DNA of 64,000 nucleotides from Bacteroides fragilis (GCF_002849695.1 NZ_CP018937.1:3286001-3350000); one strand, 5' to 3'; shown: positions 16,301 through 25,134, numbered from the stretch's first letter. Notes: generated from the sequence alone by a model not told the origin. Numbers and translations are program-made.

Positions 16301-19262
16301 TCCACTCCGCCAACTTTTGCTGTGCTGGAAAAGTAAAAAAAGCATCTTCAAACGATTGTTTCAGCAAACTGTAGACAGCATCCCTTTTTCGCCCATGTTC
16401 AATGATACGGCGTATCTTCTCAACATTCTCATTTGGCTCGGTCATCAATACCAAATTGGCAGTCATCCCCGGAAGTTGCATTAAGATACGAATAAACCGA
16501 ACCAGACTCTCCAACAACTTCTCCGTATATTTATTACCTATTCCATATATTGAAAAGCACTTTCCCACCTTTTTCTCCATCACCTGTAAAAGAGTTATAT
16601 ACTCTTTCAAAAGCTTATCCGTTTCCTCTTTCAGTTGCGAAGAGTACTCCTTTATATTAATTCCGGTGAGGGGATGATGATAAGAATGTCCGCTTACTTT
16701 TCCAACTCCCACCAATTCTTCCACAGCATGGTTCCACTCGTTCAACCGTTCTTTGGTCAATGTGGTAAGCAGAAAAGCGGGTATCATTATTTCTTCTTTT
16801 TCGTCAATAGAACTGTAACGTGTGACCGCTTCATAAACGGAAATACCGCAAGGATATACCCGGTGCAGCGCCTCTACATATCCATTGATCTGCTGACGCA
16901 TTTTAAACAGTCTCTCCGACTCTTCCTTAAACTCTTCCGGTTCTTTATACCGGAAAATCTCTGTTGACTCTTTTAACTGTCTGAGCACATCTGTTTTACG
17001 TGCTTTATTGGAATGTAATTCCAGACAAAAAGGAGCCAAGCCAATATTTGTAAGCCTTTTTTGTACCACAGAAAGTGCAGCCATCTTTTCGGCCACAAAC
17101 AACACCCGTTTGCCTTGATACAATGCATTGGCTATAATGTTCGTAATGGTTTGCGACTTACCGGTTCCGGGGGGGCCGTGTAAAATGAAACTCTTTTCAC
17201 TCACAGCTTCATAAACCGCTTCAAGCTGCGATGAATCCGCACTGACAGGCAGAGCAATATCAGCAGGCGTCAAAGTGTGGTCCAGCTCTATGGCACTGGC
17301 ATCGACATCTGCAACTTCCCACTCCATTTTACCACTCATCAGGCTCCCGACTATCTTATTTTTACTTAACTCTTCAGCATTTGAATGAATGTCATTCCAC
17401 ATAATGAACTTACTGAACGAAAAAGTACCCAAAATAGCCTGTTCTTCCACATCCCAGCGTTTCTCATTCATCACTGCCTTCCTGAAAATAGAAAAGACAC
17501 GTTTCACATCGGCACCATTCTCATCTTTCGGCAACGATTCGAGTCCGGAAATAGTAATGCCGAAGTTTTGTCTCAGCATCTCCAACAGAGTGATATTGAG
17601 CATACTCTCTTCTTCACGGGCACGGATGATGTACCCTTTGGACACAGACTTGCGAATCATCTCAACAGGAAGCAGCAAGATAGGTGCATAGCGGGGACGC
17701 TCACTATGTTCGGTTTCATACCATCTCAACAAGCCCAGAGCAAGATATAAGGTGTTTGCCCCATTCTCCTCCAGAGCTACTCTGGAAGAACGGTATAAAT
17801 AAGTAAGCGACTTTTTCAGATCCTGTTCGTTCAAATAGGTTCTCAATCTTTTCTGTGTCAATTCCTGCTTAATCAAACCGAGCATCGGATCAGATTCCGT
17901 CAAAGCTCCATAAAGTCCGAAATCATACAATGGATTATCCCAGTCAGAGGGTTTGCCCAAGATCTGAAATTCCGTTCCGTCAGAAAAAGCATCCTCCATC
18001 TTATCCACATCCGCCGAAATCACCTGAAGAGCATTTCGGGTAATGCGAAGGTTCAGAAAATTATTACGGAGACTCAAGTCCAATAACTTTCTCTCCCATA
18101 AAAGTTGTTTGGTGACTTCCACGTAACAGTCCTGATTTCCCCAATCATATTGCTTAATCTCTTCCGGGGCATTGCTGTAACTGACATGCGACTCGTCTTC
18201 CGGTGTCTGAATCATCTCCGGATTTACGATCCATGCTTTCCCATGCATTATCCTCTGAGGCAAAGGCAGGATATGGGCAAAACGGCTACGTGCCACATCA
18301 ATAAAACAAATAAAATCGTTCACCGCTAACATTTTACCATTAGCCAATCCGACTGCTGCATCGAAAGTCACATTTTGTCCATCGTTCATGCAGGTAGCTT
18401 CCAGTAAAATAATTTCGTTGATCCCGTCTGCAGTTCGTTTTGTCAACAGCGAAGGATCATCATTCACCGCATCAGGAAATGTTCCGTCAATCAGCCAGCA
18501 TCCCACCAAAGCATGTCCCTGAATAACCACCAGTAATGGATGCAATCCCATAGCTTCGGCACACGAAGCATACAATAAGGACATATCCAGGCAAGTTCCC
18601 AATTTGCCGGAAAGCACATTATCCGAAAGTCTGATTCTCTGCCCGGCATCTCCAAAACTGGCAGGAGGTGTACAATAAGCAATGTGCTGCTCCTTAACAG
18701 CCTCGTACAAAGCAGCTAATTGTATCTTTACCCTATTAGGATTACAACTCTGATAAGCATCCAACGAGGAGCTACCTGACCACTCTTTCAGAATGGATGC
18801 TGTACGAGAAATAATTCCTGTAAGTATGGGATGATTGGGGACCACAAACGCCGACAAAAGTTCGGGCAACACCTGAATACCTCCCCACTGATCGAAGGCC
18901 AATATATCAATGGGATATTTACTTTGGAAGACTACTTCTTCATCACAAGAAACAATCAGTCCGATAGCACCGGAAAAACGTTCGGTTTGCCGAATGAAAA
19001 AAGAAGGATCCAAAAGTAGGTTCAATGTGGTTATTTTGATCATTTCACCTGGAGATAACCTTTCTATCATCACAGGTGAAGCTGCTGCAAACTCAGGTTC
19101 AAAAATCAAAGATACCTTTAAATCCGCAAGTGGATGTTCCGTATTATTTTTGATAGAAAACAACCGTACAACAGGTATCCGGTTTTGCTGCATGGAATAA
19201 TTGACGACAGGCAAATAAATAAACTCCACATCCAATTTGGAAGAAGGATTCTCTTGACTCAT
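13389..19262 (-). CDS. Giant DUF4011-SF1 helicase-nuclease-DUF3320 protein with transglutaminase-like N-domain
   Basis: 1957 aa from the ATG at 19262; the frame can start at a TTG 9 bp upstream. Residues 1-130 look like beta-sandwich sequence. A transglutaminase-like domain follows with candidate triad Cys224 (KLGTCLDM), His250 (QGHALVG) and Asp259. A DUF4011-like region starts near 385 (LLDLSLRNNFLNLR). The split SF1 helicase has Walker A GPPGTGKS at 696-703, a long helical insert, Walker B FDEASQ at 1333-1338, GDPKQMPPTSFF and LWHYRS. Near 1640-1710 is a Vsr/MTES_1575-type nuclease fold (CDGENY at 1672-1677, TARDRE). DUF3320 closes the protein. DUF4011-helicase-Vsr proteins appear among anti-phage genes in published surveys (from memory), so defence or DNA repair is plausible. 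It stands alone, with its own promoter. Confidence 0.82.
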   Translation of the reverse strand: MSQENPSSKLDVEFIYLPVVNYSMQQNRIPVVRLFSIKNNTEHPLADLKVSLIFEPEFAAASPVMIERLSPGEMIKITTLNLLLDPSFFIRQTERFSGAIGLIVSCDEEVVFQSKYPIDILAFDQWGGIQVLPELLSAFVVPNHPILTGIISRTASILKEWSGSSSLDAYQSCNPNRVKIQLAALYEAVKEQHIAYCTPPASFGDAGQRIRLSDNVLSGKLGTCLDMSLLYASCAEAMGLHPLLVVIQGHALVGCWLIDGTFPDAVNDDPSLLTKRTADGINEIILLEATCMNDGQNVTFDAAVGLANGKMLAVNDFICFIDVARSRFAHILPLPQRIMHGKAWIVNPEMIQTPEDESHVSYSNAPEEIKQYDWGNQDCYVEVTKQLLWERKLLDLSLRNNFLNLRITRNALQVISADVDKMEDAFSDGTEFQILGKPSDWDNPLYDFGLYGALTESDPMLGLIKQELTQKRLRTYLNEQDLKKSLTYLYRSSRVALEENGANTLYLALGLLRWYETEHSERPRYAPILLLPVEMIRKSVSKGYIIRAREEESMLNITLLEMLRQNFGITISGLESLPKDENGADVKRVFSIFRKAVMNEKRWDVEEQAILGTFSFSKFIMWNDIHSNAEELSKNKIVGSLMSGKMEWEVADVDASAIELDHTLTPADIALPVSADSSQLEAVYEAVSEKSFILHGPPGTGKSQTITNIIANALYQGKRVLFVAEKMAALSVVQKRLTNIGLAPFCLELHSNKARKTDVLRQLKESTEIFRYKEPEEFKEESERLFKMRQQINGYVEALHRVYPCGISVYEAVTRYSSIDEKEEIMIPAFLLTTLTKERLNEWNHAVEELVGVGKVSGHSYHHPLTGINIKEYSSQLKEETDKLLKEYITLLQVMEKKVGKCFSIYGIGNKYTEKLLESLVRFIRILMQLPGMTANLVLMTEPNENVEKIRRIIEHGRKRDAVYSLLKQSFEDAFFTFPAQQKLAEWKEITQSWFLPRWLKQRKFCKEMSLFSLQGRIGKEQVLPVLQQLLSYQQEKQEVDSKSSWLQNLFGAKAHSGEEQWADIEAMSEGLLQLNRLLMGLAEDASSVRLVKEKLAEQLSEGYSSFRQMNKEQLEGVVQDWEREKQLEESMLQLLGISKEVLHVSEDNWLAGALHQCEIWAKNTDKLKDWYRWLNVSRRFEACGLESVFTAYTECNLPTERMMNIYLKGFYRSFTEYAIGTEQVLQFFSGELFNDSILRFRELNEQYQELIKKELYAKLASNIPSFVYAAAQSSEVGILQKCIRSNGRGVPIRKLFDSIPNLLPRMCPCMLMSPMSVAQYIDVNHDKFDLVVFDEASQMPTCEAVGAIARGNHVVVVGDPKQMPPTSFFTSNSVDEEHIEMEDLESILDDCLALSMPSKYLLWHYRSKHESLIAFSNSQYYDNKLLTFPSPDDLAAKVTLVSVEGYYDKGKSRQNQAEAQAVVDEIVRRLSDPKLSRQSIGVVTFSSVQQTLIEDMLSDVVMQNADLENLAFNREEPVFIKNLENVQGDERDVILFSVGYGPDINGRVSLNFGPLNRDGGERRLNVAVSRARYEMKVFSTLKADQIDLKKTSSVGVAGLKYFLEYAGKGTGVLNHSNAMASESIDIGTLVASKLRERGYQVKTKIGCSGFRVDVGVVDPDNSSRYLLGILCDGENYRAAKTARDREIVQSSVLKMLGWNICKVWTMDWWENSQKVIDRIEGELEKARCSKSEIPASVSLPVPVLNQGQKAGLLCSAQPCLVNVPEQVIREGVKSVESEIYETASLVSVNLSSWDFMMPRREPRIRKQLDEIMHTEAPISRSLLSNRIFSAYGILRKTARLIAWMDDILSRTPYYKQEVDGLTFYWNTKEEAEAYTKFRIDSKREVADLPPREVANAALSILEQQIALPLTDLMKITAQLLGYARFGLNVETAMRRGVQMLLDREEAKIEGDKILMK

Positions 19263-19306
19263 GACAAACAAGATTAATTAGTTCACATTCAAACAATAAC
19301 ATGCAG

Positions 19307-19314
19307 CAAAATTA
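19307..19314 (-). promoter_or_regulatory. -7 box for the giant helicase gene
   Basis: The minus strand reads TAATTTTG, an exact TAnnTTTG match, about 45 bp upstream of the ATG at 19262. Confidence 0.5.
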
Positions 19315-19380
19315 CATAATAATTTATAAACGAAGCCTACTTATTTCAAAGAATTTACAAAACAAGCAGAAAAACTGTTC

Positions 19381-19752
19381 TTATTTTCCTTTCTTACCCC
19401 AAAAACGTTCCACCAACAGAACAAATACATATCCACCGGCATAACTGACTATATCTTTCAAATCGAAAGTAGACCCAAGTATAATACGGGTCACAGAGTT
19501 CGTTATTCCCAACACATCGACTAACTGGAAGTACTGAAGAACCTCAATAAAACAGGCAAAAGCAAATACATAGAAAGGTAATTGAGATAAACCTTTCGGA
19601 ATAAAAATCCGTATAAAGCAATAAATCAACACAACAACCAATGCATCACCCATATAAGGACGTACAAAACGATCGTGAACATACATACCGATTATGATTT
19701 CAACTGCCAATATTATAGCAAAGCCAATCAAATAAAAAAGTCTTTTATTCAT
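19381..19752 (-). CDS. DUF2809 small membrane protein
   Basis: 123 aa with four predicted hydrophobic helices (about 5-24, 36-53, 60-76, 97-117). The family motifs RFVRPYMGDALVVVLIYCF and STFDLKDIVSYAGG are clear, and they define DUF2809 (PF10990). The function of this family is not known. A near-consensus -7 box (TATATTCG on the minus strand, 19826-19819) lies about 70 bp upstream of the ATG. It is transcribed toward, and away from, unrelated genes, so context adds nothing. Confidence 0.85.
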   Translation of the reverse strand: MNKRLFYLIGFAIILAVEIIIGMYVHDRFVRPYMGDALVVVLIYCFIRIFIPKGLSQLPFYVFAFACFIEVLQYFQLVDVLGITNSVTRIILGSTFDLKDIVSYAGGYVFVLLVERFWGKKGK

Positions 19753-19904
19753 TGTGTGTTTTAAGTTTTATGCAGTACTGAATATATAGTCTTTCCGAAA
19801 GAAATAATCTTTTAGCTGCGAATATACGTTATTTCTAAAAACAATCGTATCTTTAGGTTACGAATAAATTATTGGAATAAAGACAGAAAGGAGATTTTCG
19901 TATA

Positions 19905-20570
19905 ATGTTGAACTTCGATTTTGTATTAAGATTATTGGTTGCCGGCATCTTGGGTGCTGTCATCGGTCTGGATAGAGAATACCGTGCCAAAGAAGCCGGC
20001 TATCGCACACACTTCCTGGTTTCACTGGGAAGTGCACTGATAATGATCGTTTCCCAATATGGCTTTCAAGAGATAATAAAAGAGGATAGTGTTACACTCG
20101 ACCCAAGTCGTGTAGCGGCGCAGGTAGTAAGTGGCATTGGCTTCATCGGTGCCGGAACAATTATCTTCCAAAAACAGATAGTGCGGGGACTGACCACAGC
20201 GGCCGGTATCTGGGCGACAGCGGGAATCGGTCTGGCAGTAGGTGCGGGCATGTACGTTATAGGCATTGCCGCCATGGTACTGACTCTCGTGGGTCTTGAA
20301 GTATTAAGCTACTTGTTCAAAAGTATAGGGATGAAAAGTTCGATGATTACATTCTCCACCGACAATAAACAAGTATTGAAAGGAATAGCGGACCGTTTTA
20401 ACTCCAAGGATTATCTGATAGTGTCGTATCAGATGGATAAGCAAGAACACGGAGGAATAGAAACTTATCAGGTGACTATGGTCATTAAGTCCAAACGGAA
20501 CAATGACGAAGGGCATTTATTATCATTGATACAGGAGTTTCCCGAGGTGACAGTAGAACGGATTGAATAA
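19905..20570 (+). CDS. MgtC/SapB-family membrane protein
   Basis: 221 aa. The N-terminal half has the MgtC signature: LLVAGILGAVIGLDREYRAKE, YRTHFLVSLGSALIMI, VVSGIGFIGAGTII and RGLTTAAGIWATAGIGLAVG. Five membrane helices are predicted in residues 1-140. The soluble C-terminal part (about 145-221) looks like the ACT-like domain of longer MgtC proteins. MgtC proteins help growth in low Mg2+ and modulate the F-type ATPase in other bacteria; that role here is inferred. A TATCTTTA box at 19848-19855 gives a leader of about 45 nt. It converges with the DUF4130 gene, with only 2 bp between stops. Confidence 0.9.
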   Translation: MLNFDFVLRLLVAGILGAVIGLDREYRAKEAGYRTHFLVSLGSALIMIVSQYGFQEIIKEDSVTLDPSRVAAQVVSGIGFIGAGTIIFQKQIVRGLTTAAGIWATAGIGLAVGAGMYVIGIAAMVLTLVGLEVLSYLFKSIGMKSSMITFSTDNKQVLKGIADRFNSKDYLIVSYQMDKQEHGGIETYQVTMVIKSKRNNDEGHLLSLIQEFPEVTVERIE

Positions 20571-20572
20571 GG

Positions 20573-21346
20573 TCATTTCTGCTTCTCAGTGATGTACTTC
20601 CAATAACGTACCGGCATATCTTGCTTGTGTTTCCGGGGATTCAGCCTCTCTCTGATCGTGATAGATTTAAAATAAGTCTTCCAAAGCTGCTGAAACAGTT
20701 TTTCGTCTTTATCCATCAGACTTTCGTCGAGCATACCGGTAACCAGGTGGGCGGCTGGGGTATCCTGATCAAACGTCACCTCTTCCACTGTATGCAGGTC
20801 ATAATAAAACCCATAACGCCGTTTCATATCATAAATCAGCCACCGCTGATCGGCAAACCGATCTTTAAAGTGAGCAACCGTCAATGGTAATGCGTTGTGC
20901 TGAGGTTCAAAAGCAGCAAAGAAAGTGCCATCCGCTGCTTTCTGAAAGCGTACGAACTGCAACATACGCAGCCGCTCCCAATCCACTCGTTTCCATATCC
21001 TGGAAAGGGCAAGTACATCCGGATCACCAAAATTCGTTTCAATGGATACAGGGGAATCAATGGCTTTACGGATGTACCGGAACAGGAGTAAACCCACCTC
21101 GGGCAATTCCGACAGCCAACACCAGGTAATGGCCGAAAGTGCAGACGCCGATATTTTTTTTTGCAATCCCCGCCAGACACGTCCTGCCTTTTCGTCATCG
21201 GTAATAACCGTAAAAACTTCATCATAAAAAAGTGGCAACGCCTCCCCATCCGTAAGTAAAACATCGGGGAAAGTCTTGCGGTAATAAGCATCAAATACTG
21301 CTGTCAACAAGCCATCAAGCGTTTTATCGTAAATAAAAAGAGTCAT
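20573..21346 (-). CDS. DUF4130 / TIGR03915-type putative DNA metabolism protein
   Basis: 257 aa from the ATG at 21346, which leaves 7 bp after the upstream stop; an earlier start at 21388 would overlap that gene by 35 bp. It begins FIYDKTLDGLLTAVFDAY, the signature of the family. DFERLR-like and RFQKAADGTFFAAFEPQHN segments follow, then HFKDRFADQRWLIYD and NPRKHKQDMPVRYWKY at the end. The family is almost always encoded next to a radical SAM protein of TIGR03916, as here, and in some genomes is fused to a uracil-DNA glycosylase domain. A DNA modification or repair role is therefore inferred; no activity has been shown to my knowledge. It is the third gene of the WYL/radical SAM cluster. Confidence 0.85.
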   Translation of the reverse strand: MTLFIYDKTLDGLLTAVFDAYYRKTFPDVLLTDGEALPLFYDEVFTVITDDEKAGRVWRGLQKKISASALSAITWCWLSELPEVGLLLFRYIRKAIDSPVSIETNFGDPDVLALSRIWKRVDWERLRMLQFVRFQKAADGTFFAAFEPQHNALPLTVAHFKDRFADQRWLIYDMKRRYGFYYDLHTVEEVTFDQDTPAAHLVTGMLDESLMDKDEKLFQQLWKTYFKSITIRERLNPRKHKQDMPVRYWKYITEKQK

Positions 21347-21353
21347 AACAATC

Positions 21354-22619
21354 TCAATCGGAAAAAACAAACGACAACTGATTTTCATCCGTCTTTTTCC
21401 TAACAGGCTTAGGCAGCAACAGGCTGCGTACGGTCTGTGGCGTCATCTCATTCACTGTCCGTACAGGCAATTCACTGCAAGTAATAAAGTATTGTGCTTT
21501 TTTCATGACCACACCTATCTTTTTAAGTTGATAATATCCCAACTTTGAGTAGCGGCGAGAAGCAACAATCAATTTAGCTGATTTCACTCCTATTCCCGGA
21601 ACACGGAGTATCATTTCATAATCCGCTCTATTGATATCGACAGGAAACTGTTCCGGATGACGCAACGCCCAAGACAACTTGGGATCTATCTCCAAATCAA
21701 GATCGGGATAAGCGTCATCCACAATTTCATCAACCTTAAACTGATAAAAACGCATCAGCCAATCCGCCTGATAAAGGCGGTTTTCGCGTACCAGAGGAGG
21801 TTGCTTAAGTGCCGGCAAACGGGTATCGTATGTATTCACTGATACATAACCGGAGTAATAAACCCGTTTCATCGTAGGGCGTTGGTAAAGAGCCGAAGAG
21901 AGAAAAAGGATATCCTTATCAGTTTCGGCTGTGGCACCGACAATCATTTGTGTACTCTGCCCTGCCGGAGCAAAACGAGGAGCATAGCGAAACTTTTTCC
22001 GTTCTTCACTACTCTCCAGTACCCCTTGCTGGATATAAAGCATCGGTGCAAACACGCTCTTATGATCTTTTTCCGGAGCCAGCAGTTTCAGATTCTCTTC
22101 TTTAGGTATCTCCACATTCACACTCAGGCGGTCGGCATAACGCCCAGCTTCATTCACCAGTTCACGGCTGGCTCCGGGAATGCTTTTCAAGTGGATATAT
22201 CCATTAAAACGGTGCACTTCACGCAAATCTTTTGCCACACGTACCAGACGCTCCATGGTATAGTCAGGGTTACGCACCACACCAGAGCTTAAAAACAGTC
22301 CTTCAATATAATTCCGGCGATAAAACTCAATCGTCAGATCTACCAGTTCGGATACGGAAAGCGTAGCTCTGGGCAAGTCGTTACTTCTCCGATTGATGCA
22401 ATAAGCACAATCATATATACAATAGTTGGTGAGCATCACCTTTAATAGCGAAATGCAGCGACCGTCTTCCGCAAAACTATGGCAGATGCCCCAGCCTCCC
22501 ACAGTATTGCCCAACATGCCGGGTTTGTTGGAGCGCACCGTACCACTGGAAGCACAAGAAACATCATACTTGGCCGACTCTGCCAGTATCTTCAGTTTTT
22601 CAAGTACATTCGCATTCAT
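21354..22619 (-). CDS. Putative DNA modification/repair radical SAM protein (TIGR03916)
   Basis: 421 aa. The radical SAM motif is NYCIYDCAYC with Cys67, Cys71 and Cys74, which would hold a [4Fe-4S] cluster and SAM. Extra cysteines at 22, 46 and 55 may bind a second cluster. The barrel region includes LFLSSGVVRNPDYTMERLV and VNVEIPKEEN. Near residue 340 a helix-hairpin-helix motif appears, RVPGIGVKSAKLIVASRR, which binds DNA non-specifically in repair enzymes. The ATG overlaps the stop of the WYL regulator by 4 bp, and the DUF4130 gene follows after 7 bp, so all three are surely one transcript. Family membership is firm; the reaction is unknown. Confidence 0.9.
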   Translation of the reverse strand: MNANVLEKLKILAESAKYDVSCASSGTVRSNKPGMLGNTVGGWGICHSFAEDGRCISLLKVMLTNYCIYDCAYCINRRSNDLPRATLSVSELVDLTIEFYRRNYIEGLFLSSGVVRNPDYTMERLVRVAKDLREVHRFNGYIHLKSIPGASRELVNEAGRYADRLSVNVEIPKEENLKLLAPEKDHKSVFAPMLYIQQGVLESSEERKKFRYAPRFAPAGQSTQMIVGATAETDKDILFLSSALYQRPTMKRVYYSGYVSVNTYDTRLPALKQPPLVRENRLYQADWLMRFYQFKVDEIVDDAYPDLDLEIDPKLSWALRHPEQFPVDINRADYEMILRVPGIGVKSAKLIVASRRYSKLGYYQLKKIGVVMKKAQYFITCSELPVRTVNEMTPQTVRSLLLPKPVRKKTDENQLSFVFSD

Positions 22620-23515
22620 AAGTGATAAAGGGTTTGCATATTTCTTATCTCATCTTTTATCGTATCCCTTAATGACCGGGGCTCCAACACCTCCAATGCC
22701 GCTCCCTTAGACAACAACTCCTGTACAAAATCATACGTATGTGATATATACAACTCAAAATCAACGTAATTCTCGGTAACAGCAATTTCCTTCTGACTGG
22801 AGTGTAAAGGAAGGTTTCTCAGATATGGTGCCTGCGAAATTGTGGCCCTAAGTACTGTACGCTGAGGAAGCAGACTCTCATCTCGAATGATACCAAAACT
22901 ATTGCGGAAATGATCTTGGGGAGTGAATTTACGCGGAAAACTGAAAGTATCTTCTGAAAGGCCGATCTCCCTGACCCGGTCGAGAGAATAAGAACGGAAA
23001 GCCTTATATTCCCGATTCACTCCTATCAGGTACCAACGGTGCCGAAAAAGTTTCAGGAAATAAGGTTCAAGCAATACACTCTTGGATTGCTCCCAATTAT
23101 ATGCCTGATATTCCATAACAAGCACATTCCCGCTACGCATAGCATTGATAATGGTATCCATAAATTGTATTCCTGAAGGAACTTCTTCAAACACAATCCG
23201 GTTCTTCATATCTACATTTTCTTGCAGTACATTGTTTAATGAAAAACTATTCAGTAACCACATCTTCAACTTATCGCCCAACATACCCTCGGCATCTGCT
23301 ATATAATAGGTATTATCCCGCTTATCGCATTCAATGTTGATGTCGAACATCTCCTCGATAGCTTGTCGATGGTTGTGGAAAGTCCGCAAAGGAATATCCA
23401 CACGGCTACCGTCTCCCGCCCGCCAGCGACGGTTGATTTCGGCGAATGTCACAGGTCCGTTCCGAAAGATCGTATCCACCAGCCAAATTAGTTTATTGAA
23501 TTGTTGTTTTGCCAT
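22616..23515 (-). CDS. WYL-domain transcriptional regulator
   Basis: 299 aa. An N-terminal winged-helix segment (about 1-70) contains FNKLIWLVDTIFRNGPVTFAEINRRW and FHNHRQAIEEMFDI. The WYL domain starts near 130 with VLVMEYQAYN and has LLEPYFLKLFRHRWYLIGVN at about 150-170, the W-Y-L part. A C-terminal extension ends NMQTLYHL. WYL domains bind nucleic-acid ligands such as ssDNA and often control DNA-damage or phage-defence genes. Being first in a coupled operon with a DNA-repair-type radical SAM enzyme, it probably regulates that operon. A near-perfect promoter lies 43-75 bp upstream. Confidence 0.88.
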   Translation of the reverse strand: MAKQQFNKLIWLVDTIFRNGPVTFAEINRRWRAGDGSRVDIPLRTFHNHRQAIEEMFDINIECDKRDNTYYIADAEGMLGDKLKMWLLNSFSLNNVLQENVDMKNRIVFEEVPSGIQFMDTIINAMRSGNVLVMEYQAYNWEQSKSVLLEPYFLKLFRHRWYLIGVNREYKAFRSYSLDRVREIGLSEDTFSFPRKFTPQDHFRNSFGIIRDESLLPQRTVLRATISQAPYLRNLPLHSSQKEIAVTENYVDFELYISHTYDFVQELLSKGAALEVLEPRSLRDTIKDEIRNMQTLYHL

Positions 23516-23557
23516 ACTGAACTCTTTTTCTGCTGCAAAGCAAGAGAATGTTTATGC

Positions 23558-23590
23558 CAAAAGTAAGCACAATCCCTTGAAAGAACAAAA
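23558..23590 (-). promoter_or_regulatory. Consensus promoter of the WYL/radical SAM operon
   Basis: On the minus strand TTTTG (23590-23586), a 20-bp spacer and TACTTTTG (23565-23558) match the Bacteroidota TTTG/TAnnTTTG promoter. The predicted leader is about 40 nt. Confidence 0.65.
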
Positions 23591-23686
23591 GATAATCTCT
23601 TTTTAACCACTTTATGGAAGGATACAACAGTTCTTAATAATCAGAAATTGATGTTCATTTGTTATTTATAAAAGAGACCAAGGATT

Positions 23687-24775
23687 ATGAAAAAGAAGTT
23701 CACTATATTTGTCGTGCTGTTGGCAGGTATCATTTATACCGGCTATGCACAAGGCGTACAATGGATTTATCAACAAAAACAGGAGAAAAAAAGTATGAAA
23801 AATCAGAGTGAGATATATTTTGCGGGTGGCTGCTTTTGGGGAACTGAACATTTCCTGAAACAAATCAGAGGAGTAAAGTCAACCCAGACCGGATATGCCA
23901 ATGGAAACATTGCCAACCCAACCTATCAACAGGTATGTACAGGGAAAACCAATTTTGCGGAAACCGTTAAAGTGGACTATAACCCACAAGAGGTGTCACT
24001 GAAACTTTTGATTGACCTGTTTTTTAAAACGATTGATCCCACAAGCCTGAACCGACAGGGAAATGACCGTGGAACACAATACCGCACCGGTATCTATTAT
24101 ACGGACGAAGCAGATCTGCCTGCAATCCGGAGCGCCATCGGTGAATTGGCCAAAGAATACTCTAAACCTATTATAGTGGAAGTGAAGCCTTTGTCCAATT
24201 TCTATAAAGCAGAGGAATACCATCAGGATTATCTGGATAAGAATCCCGGAGGATACTGCCACATAAATCCGGCACTCTTTGAATTGGCAAAGAAGGCCAA
24301 TGCACAGGGTGCCGAAACACCACAGGCAAGTTATAAAAAGCCGGATGATGCCACACTTCGCAACAAGCTGACAGCCGAACAATATGCCGTCACACAAAAG
24401 AATGCAACCGAACCAGCCTTCCATAACGAATACTGGAATGAAAAACGAGATGGCATCTACGTAGATATCACCACCGGAGAGCCCCTTTTTATTTCAACAG
24501 ATAAGTTCGATTCCGGATGTGGTTGGCCCAGCTTCACCAAACCGATCGAAAAAGAGTCAGTGAAAGAAAAGACGGATACATCACACGGAATGGTGCGGAC
24601 GGAGGTACGGAGTAAAACGGGAGACGCACATCTGGGACATGTTTTCACCGATGGTCCCAAAGACAAAGGAGGATTGCGCTATTGTATCAACAGTGCATCC
24701 TTACGCTTCATCCCCAAAGAGAAAATGCAGGAAGAAGGATATGGAGAATACTTGAAACTTTTACCTCAGAAATAA
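23687..24775 (+). CDS. msrAB: Bifunctional methionine sulfoxide reductase MsrA/MsrB, exported
   Basis: 362 aa. Residues 1-22 form a signal peptide ending YAQ, so it probably works in the periplasm. The MsrA domain (about 41-200) has the catalytic Cys49 in GGCFWGTEH and the family motif [14 protein letters not shown]. The MsrB domain (about 222-350) has CGWPSF (Cys278, recycling), THGMVR-like [14 protein letters not shown] and the catalytic Cys333 in RYCINSASL. The four zinc-ligand cysteines of many MsrBs are absent, so this is the zinc-free type. Together the domains reduce both S- and R-Met sulfoxide. An internal ATG at 23795 could give a cytosolic form. A bidirectional terminator follows. 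Confidence 0.93.
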   Translation: MKKKFTIFVVLLAGIIYTGYAQGVQWIYQQKQEKKSMKNQSEIYFAGGCFWGTEHFLKQIRGVKSTQTGYANGNIANPTYQQVCTGKTNFAETVKVDYNPQEVSLKLLIDLFFKTIDPTSLNRQGNDRGTQYRTGIYYTDEADLPAIRSAIGELAKEYSKPIIVEVKPLSNFYKAEEYHQDYLDKNPGGYCHINPALFELAKKANAQGAETPQASYKKPDDATLRNKLTAEQYAVTQKNATEPAFHNEYWNEKRDGIYVDITTGEPLFISTDKFDSGCGWPSFTKPIEKESVKEKTDTSHGMVRTEVRSKTGDAHLGHVFTDGPKDKGGLRYCINSASLRFIPKEKMQEEGYGEYLKLLPQK

Positions 24776-24862
24776 AAGAGGAAACAGTATCTGCAAAAAA
24801 AGAGGATACCTGCTAATTTACTATTTCTGCCAATAGATACAAGCTTAGTTTCTGTAAAATAA

Positions 24863-24894
24863 AAAAGCCGGTCACAAAACTGAGACCGGCTTTT
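24863..24894. terminator. Bidirectional intrinsic terminator
   Basis: An 11-bp stem (AAAAGCCGGTC with GACCGGCTTTT, loop of 10) lies between the convergent msrAB and histone-like genes. A/T runs on both sides let it work on both strands. Confidence 0.85.
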
Positions 24895-24915
24895 CATTTT
24901 CTTCTATTCGTAAGA

Positions 24916-25092
24916 TTACTTCTTTGATTCTTCTAAAGATACTTTACGGAATTCTTTCATTGCTTTTTCGATTTCCAATGAAGCTTTACGGGCACGAGTT
25001 CCTGCAGCTTTGTTACCATTTTCGATCTGAGCATTTGCATCTTTGTTGAACTCAGCTACCAAAGTAGCAATCTTTTCTACTAATTCTTTCAT
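24916..25092 (-). CDS. Histone H1-like (Hc1-type) protein
   Basis: 58 aa, ATG at 25090-25092, stop at 24916-24918. The sequence starts MKELVEKIATLV and is rich in Lys, Ala and Glu: NKAAGTRARKASLEIEK and MKEFRKVSLE follow. This matches the short histone H1-like proteins annotated throughout Bacteroides (Hc1 family). The single long amphipathic helix is probably DNA-binding or nucleoid-associated, but the charge is mixed rather than strongly basic. A TATTTTTG box (25134-25127, minus) lies 35 bp upstream and a shared terminator follows. Its neighbour msrAB converges on it. Confidence 0.85.
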   Translation of the reverse strand: MKELVEKIATLVAEFNKDANAQIENGNKAAGTRARKASLEIEKAMKEFRKVSLEESKK

Positions 25093-25126
25093 AATCCTTA
25101 TTTATTTCTTCGTTAATAATGATGGG

Positions 25127-25134
25127 CAAAAATA
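25127..25134 (-). promoter_or_regulatory. -7 box for the histone-like gene
   Basis: The minus strand reads TATTTTTG, matching TAnnTTTG, 35 bp upstream of the ATG. Confidence 0.5.
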
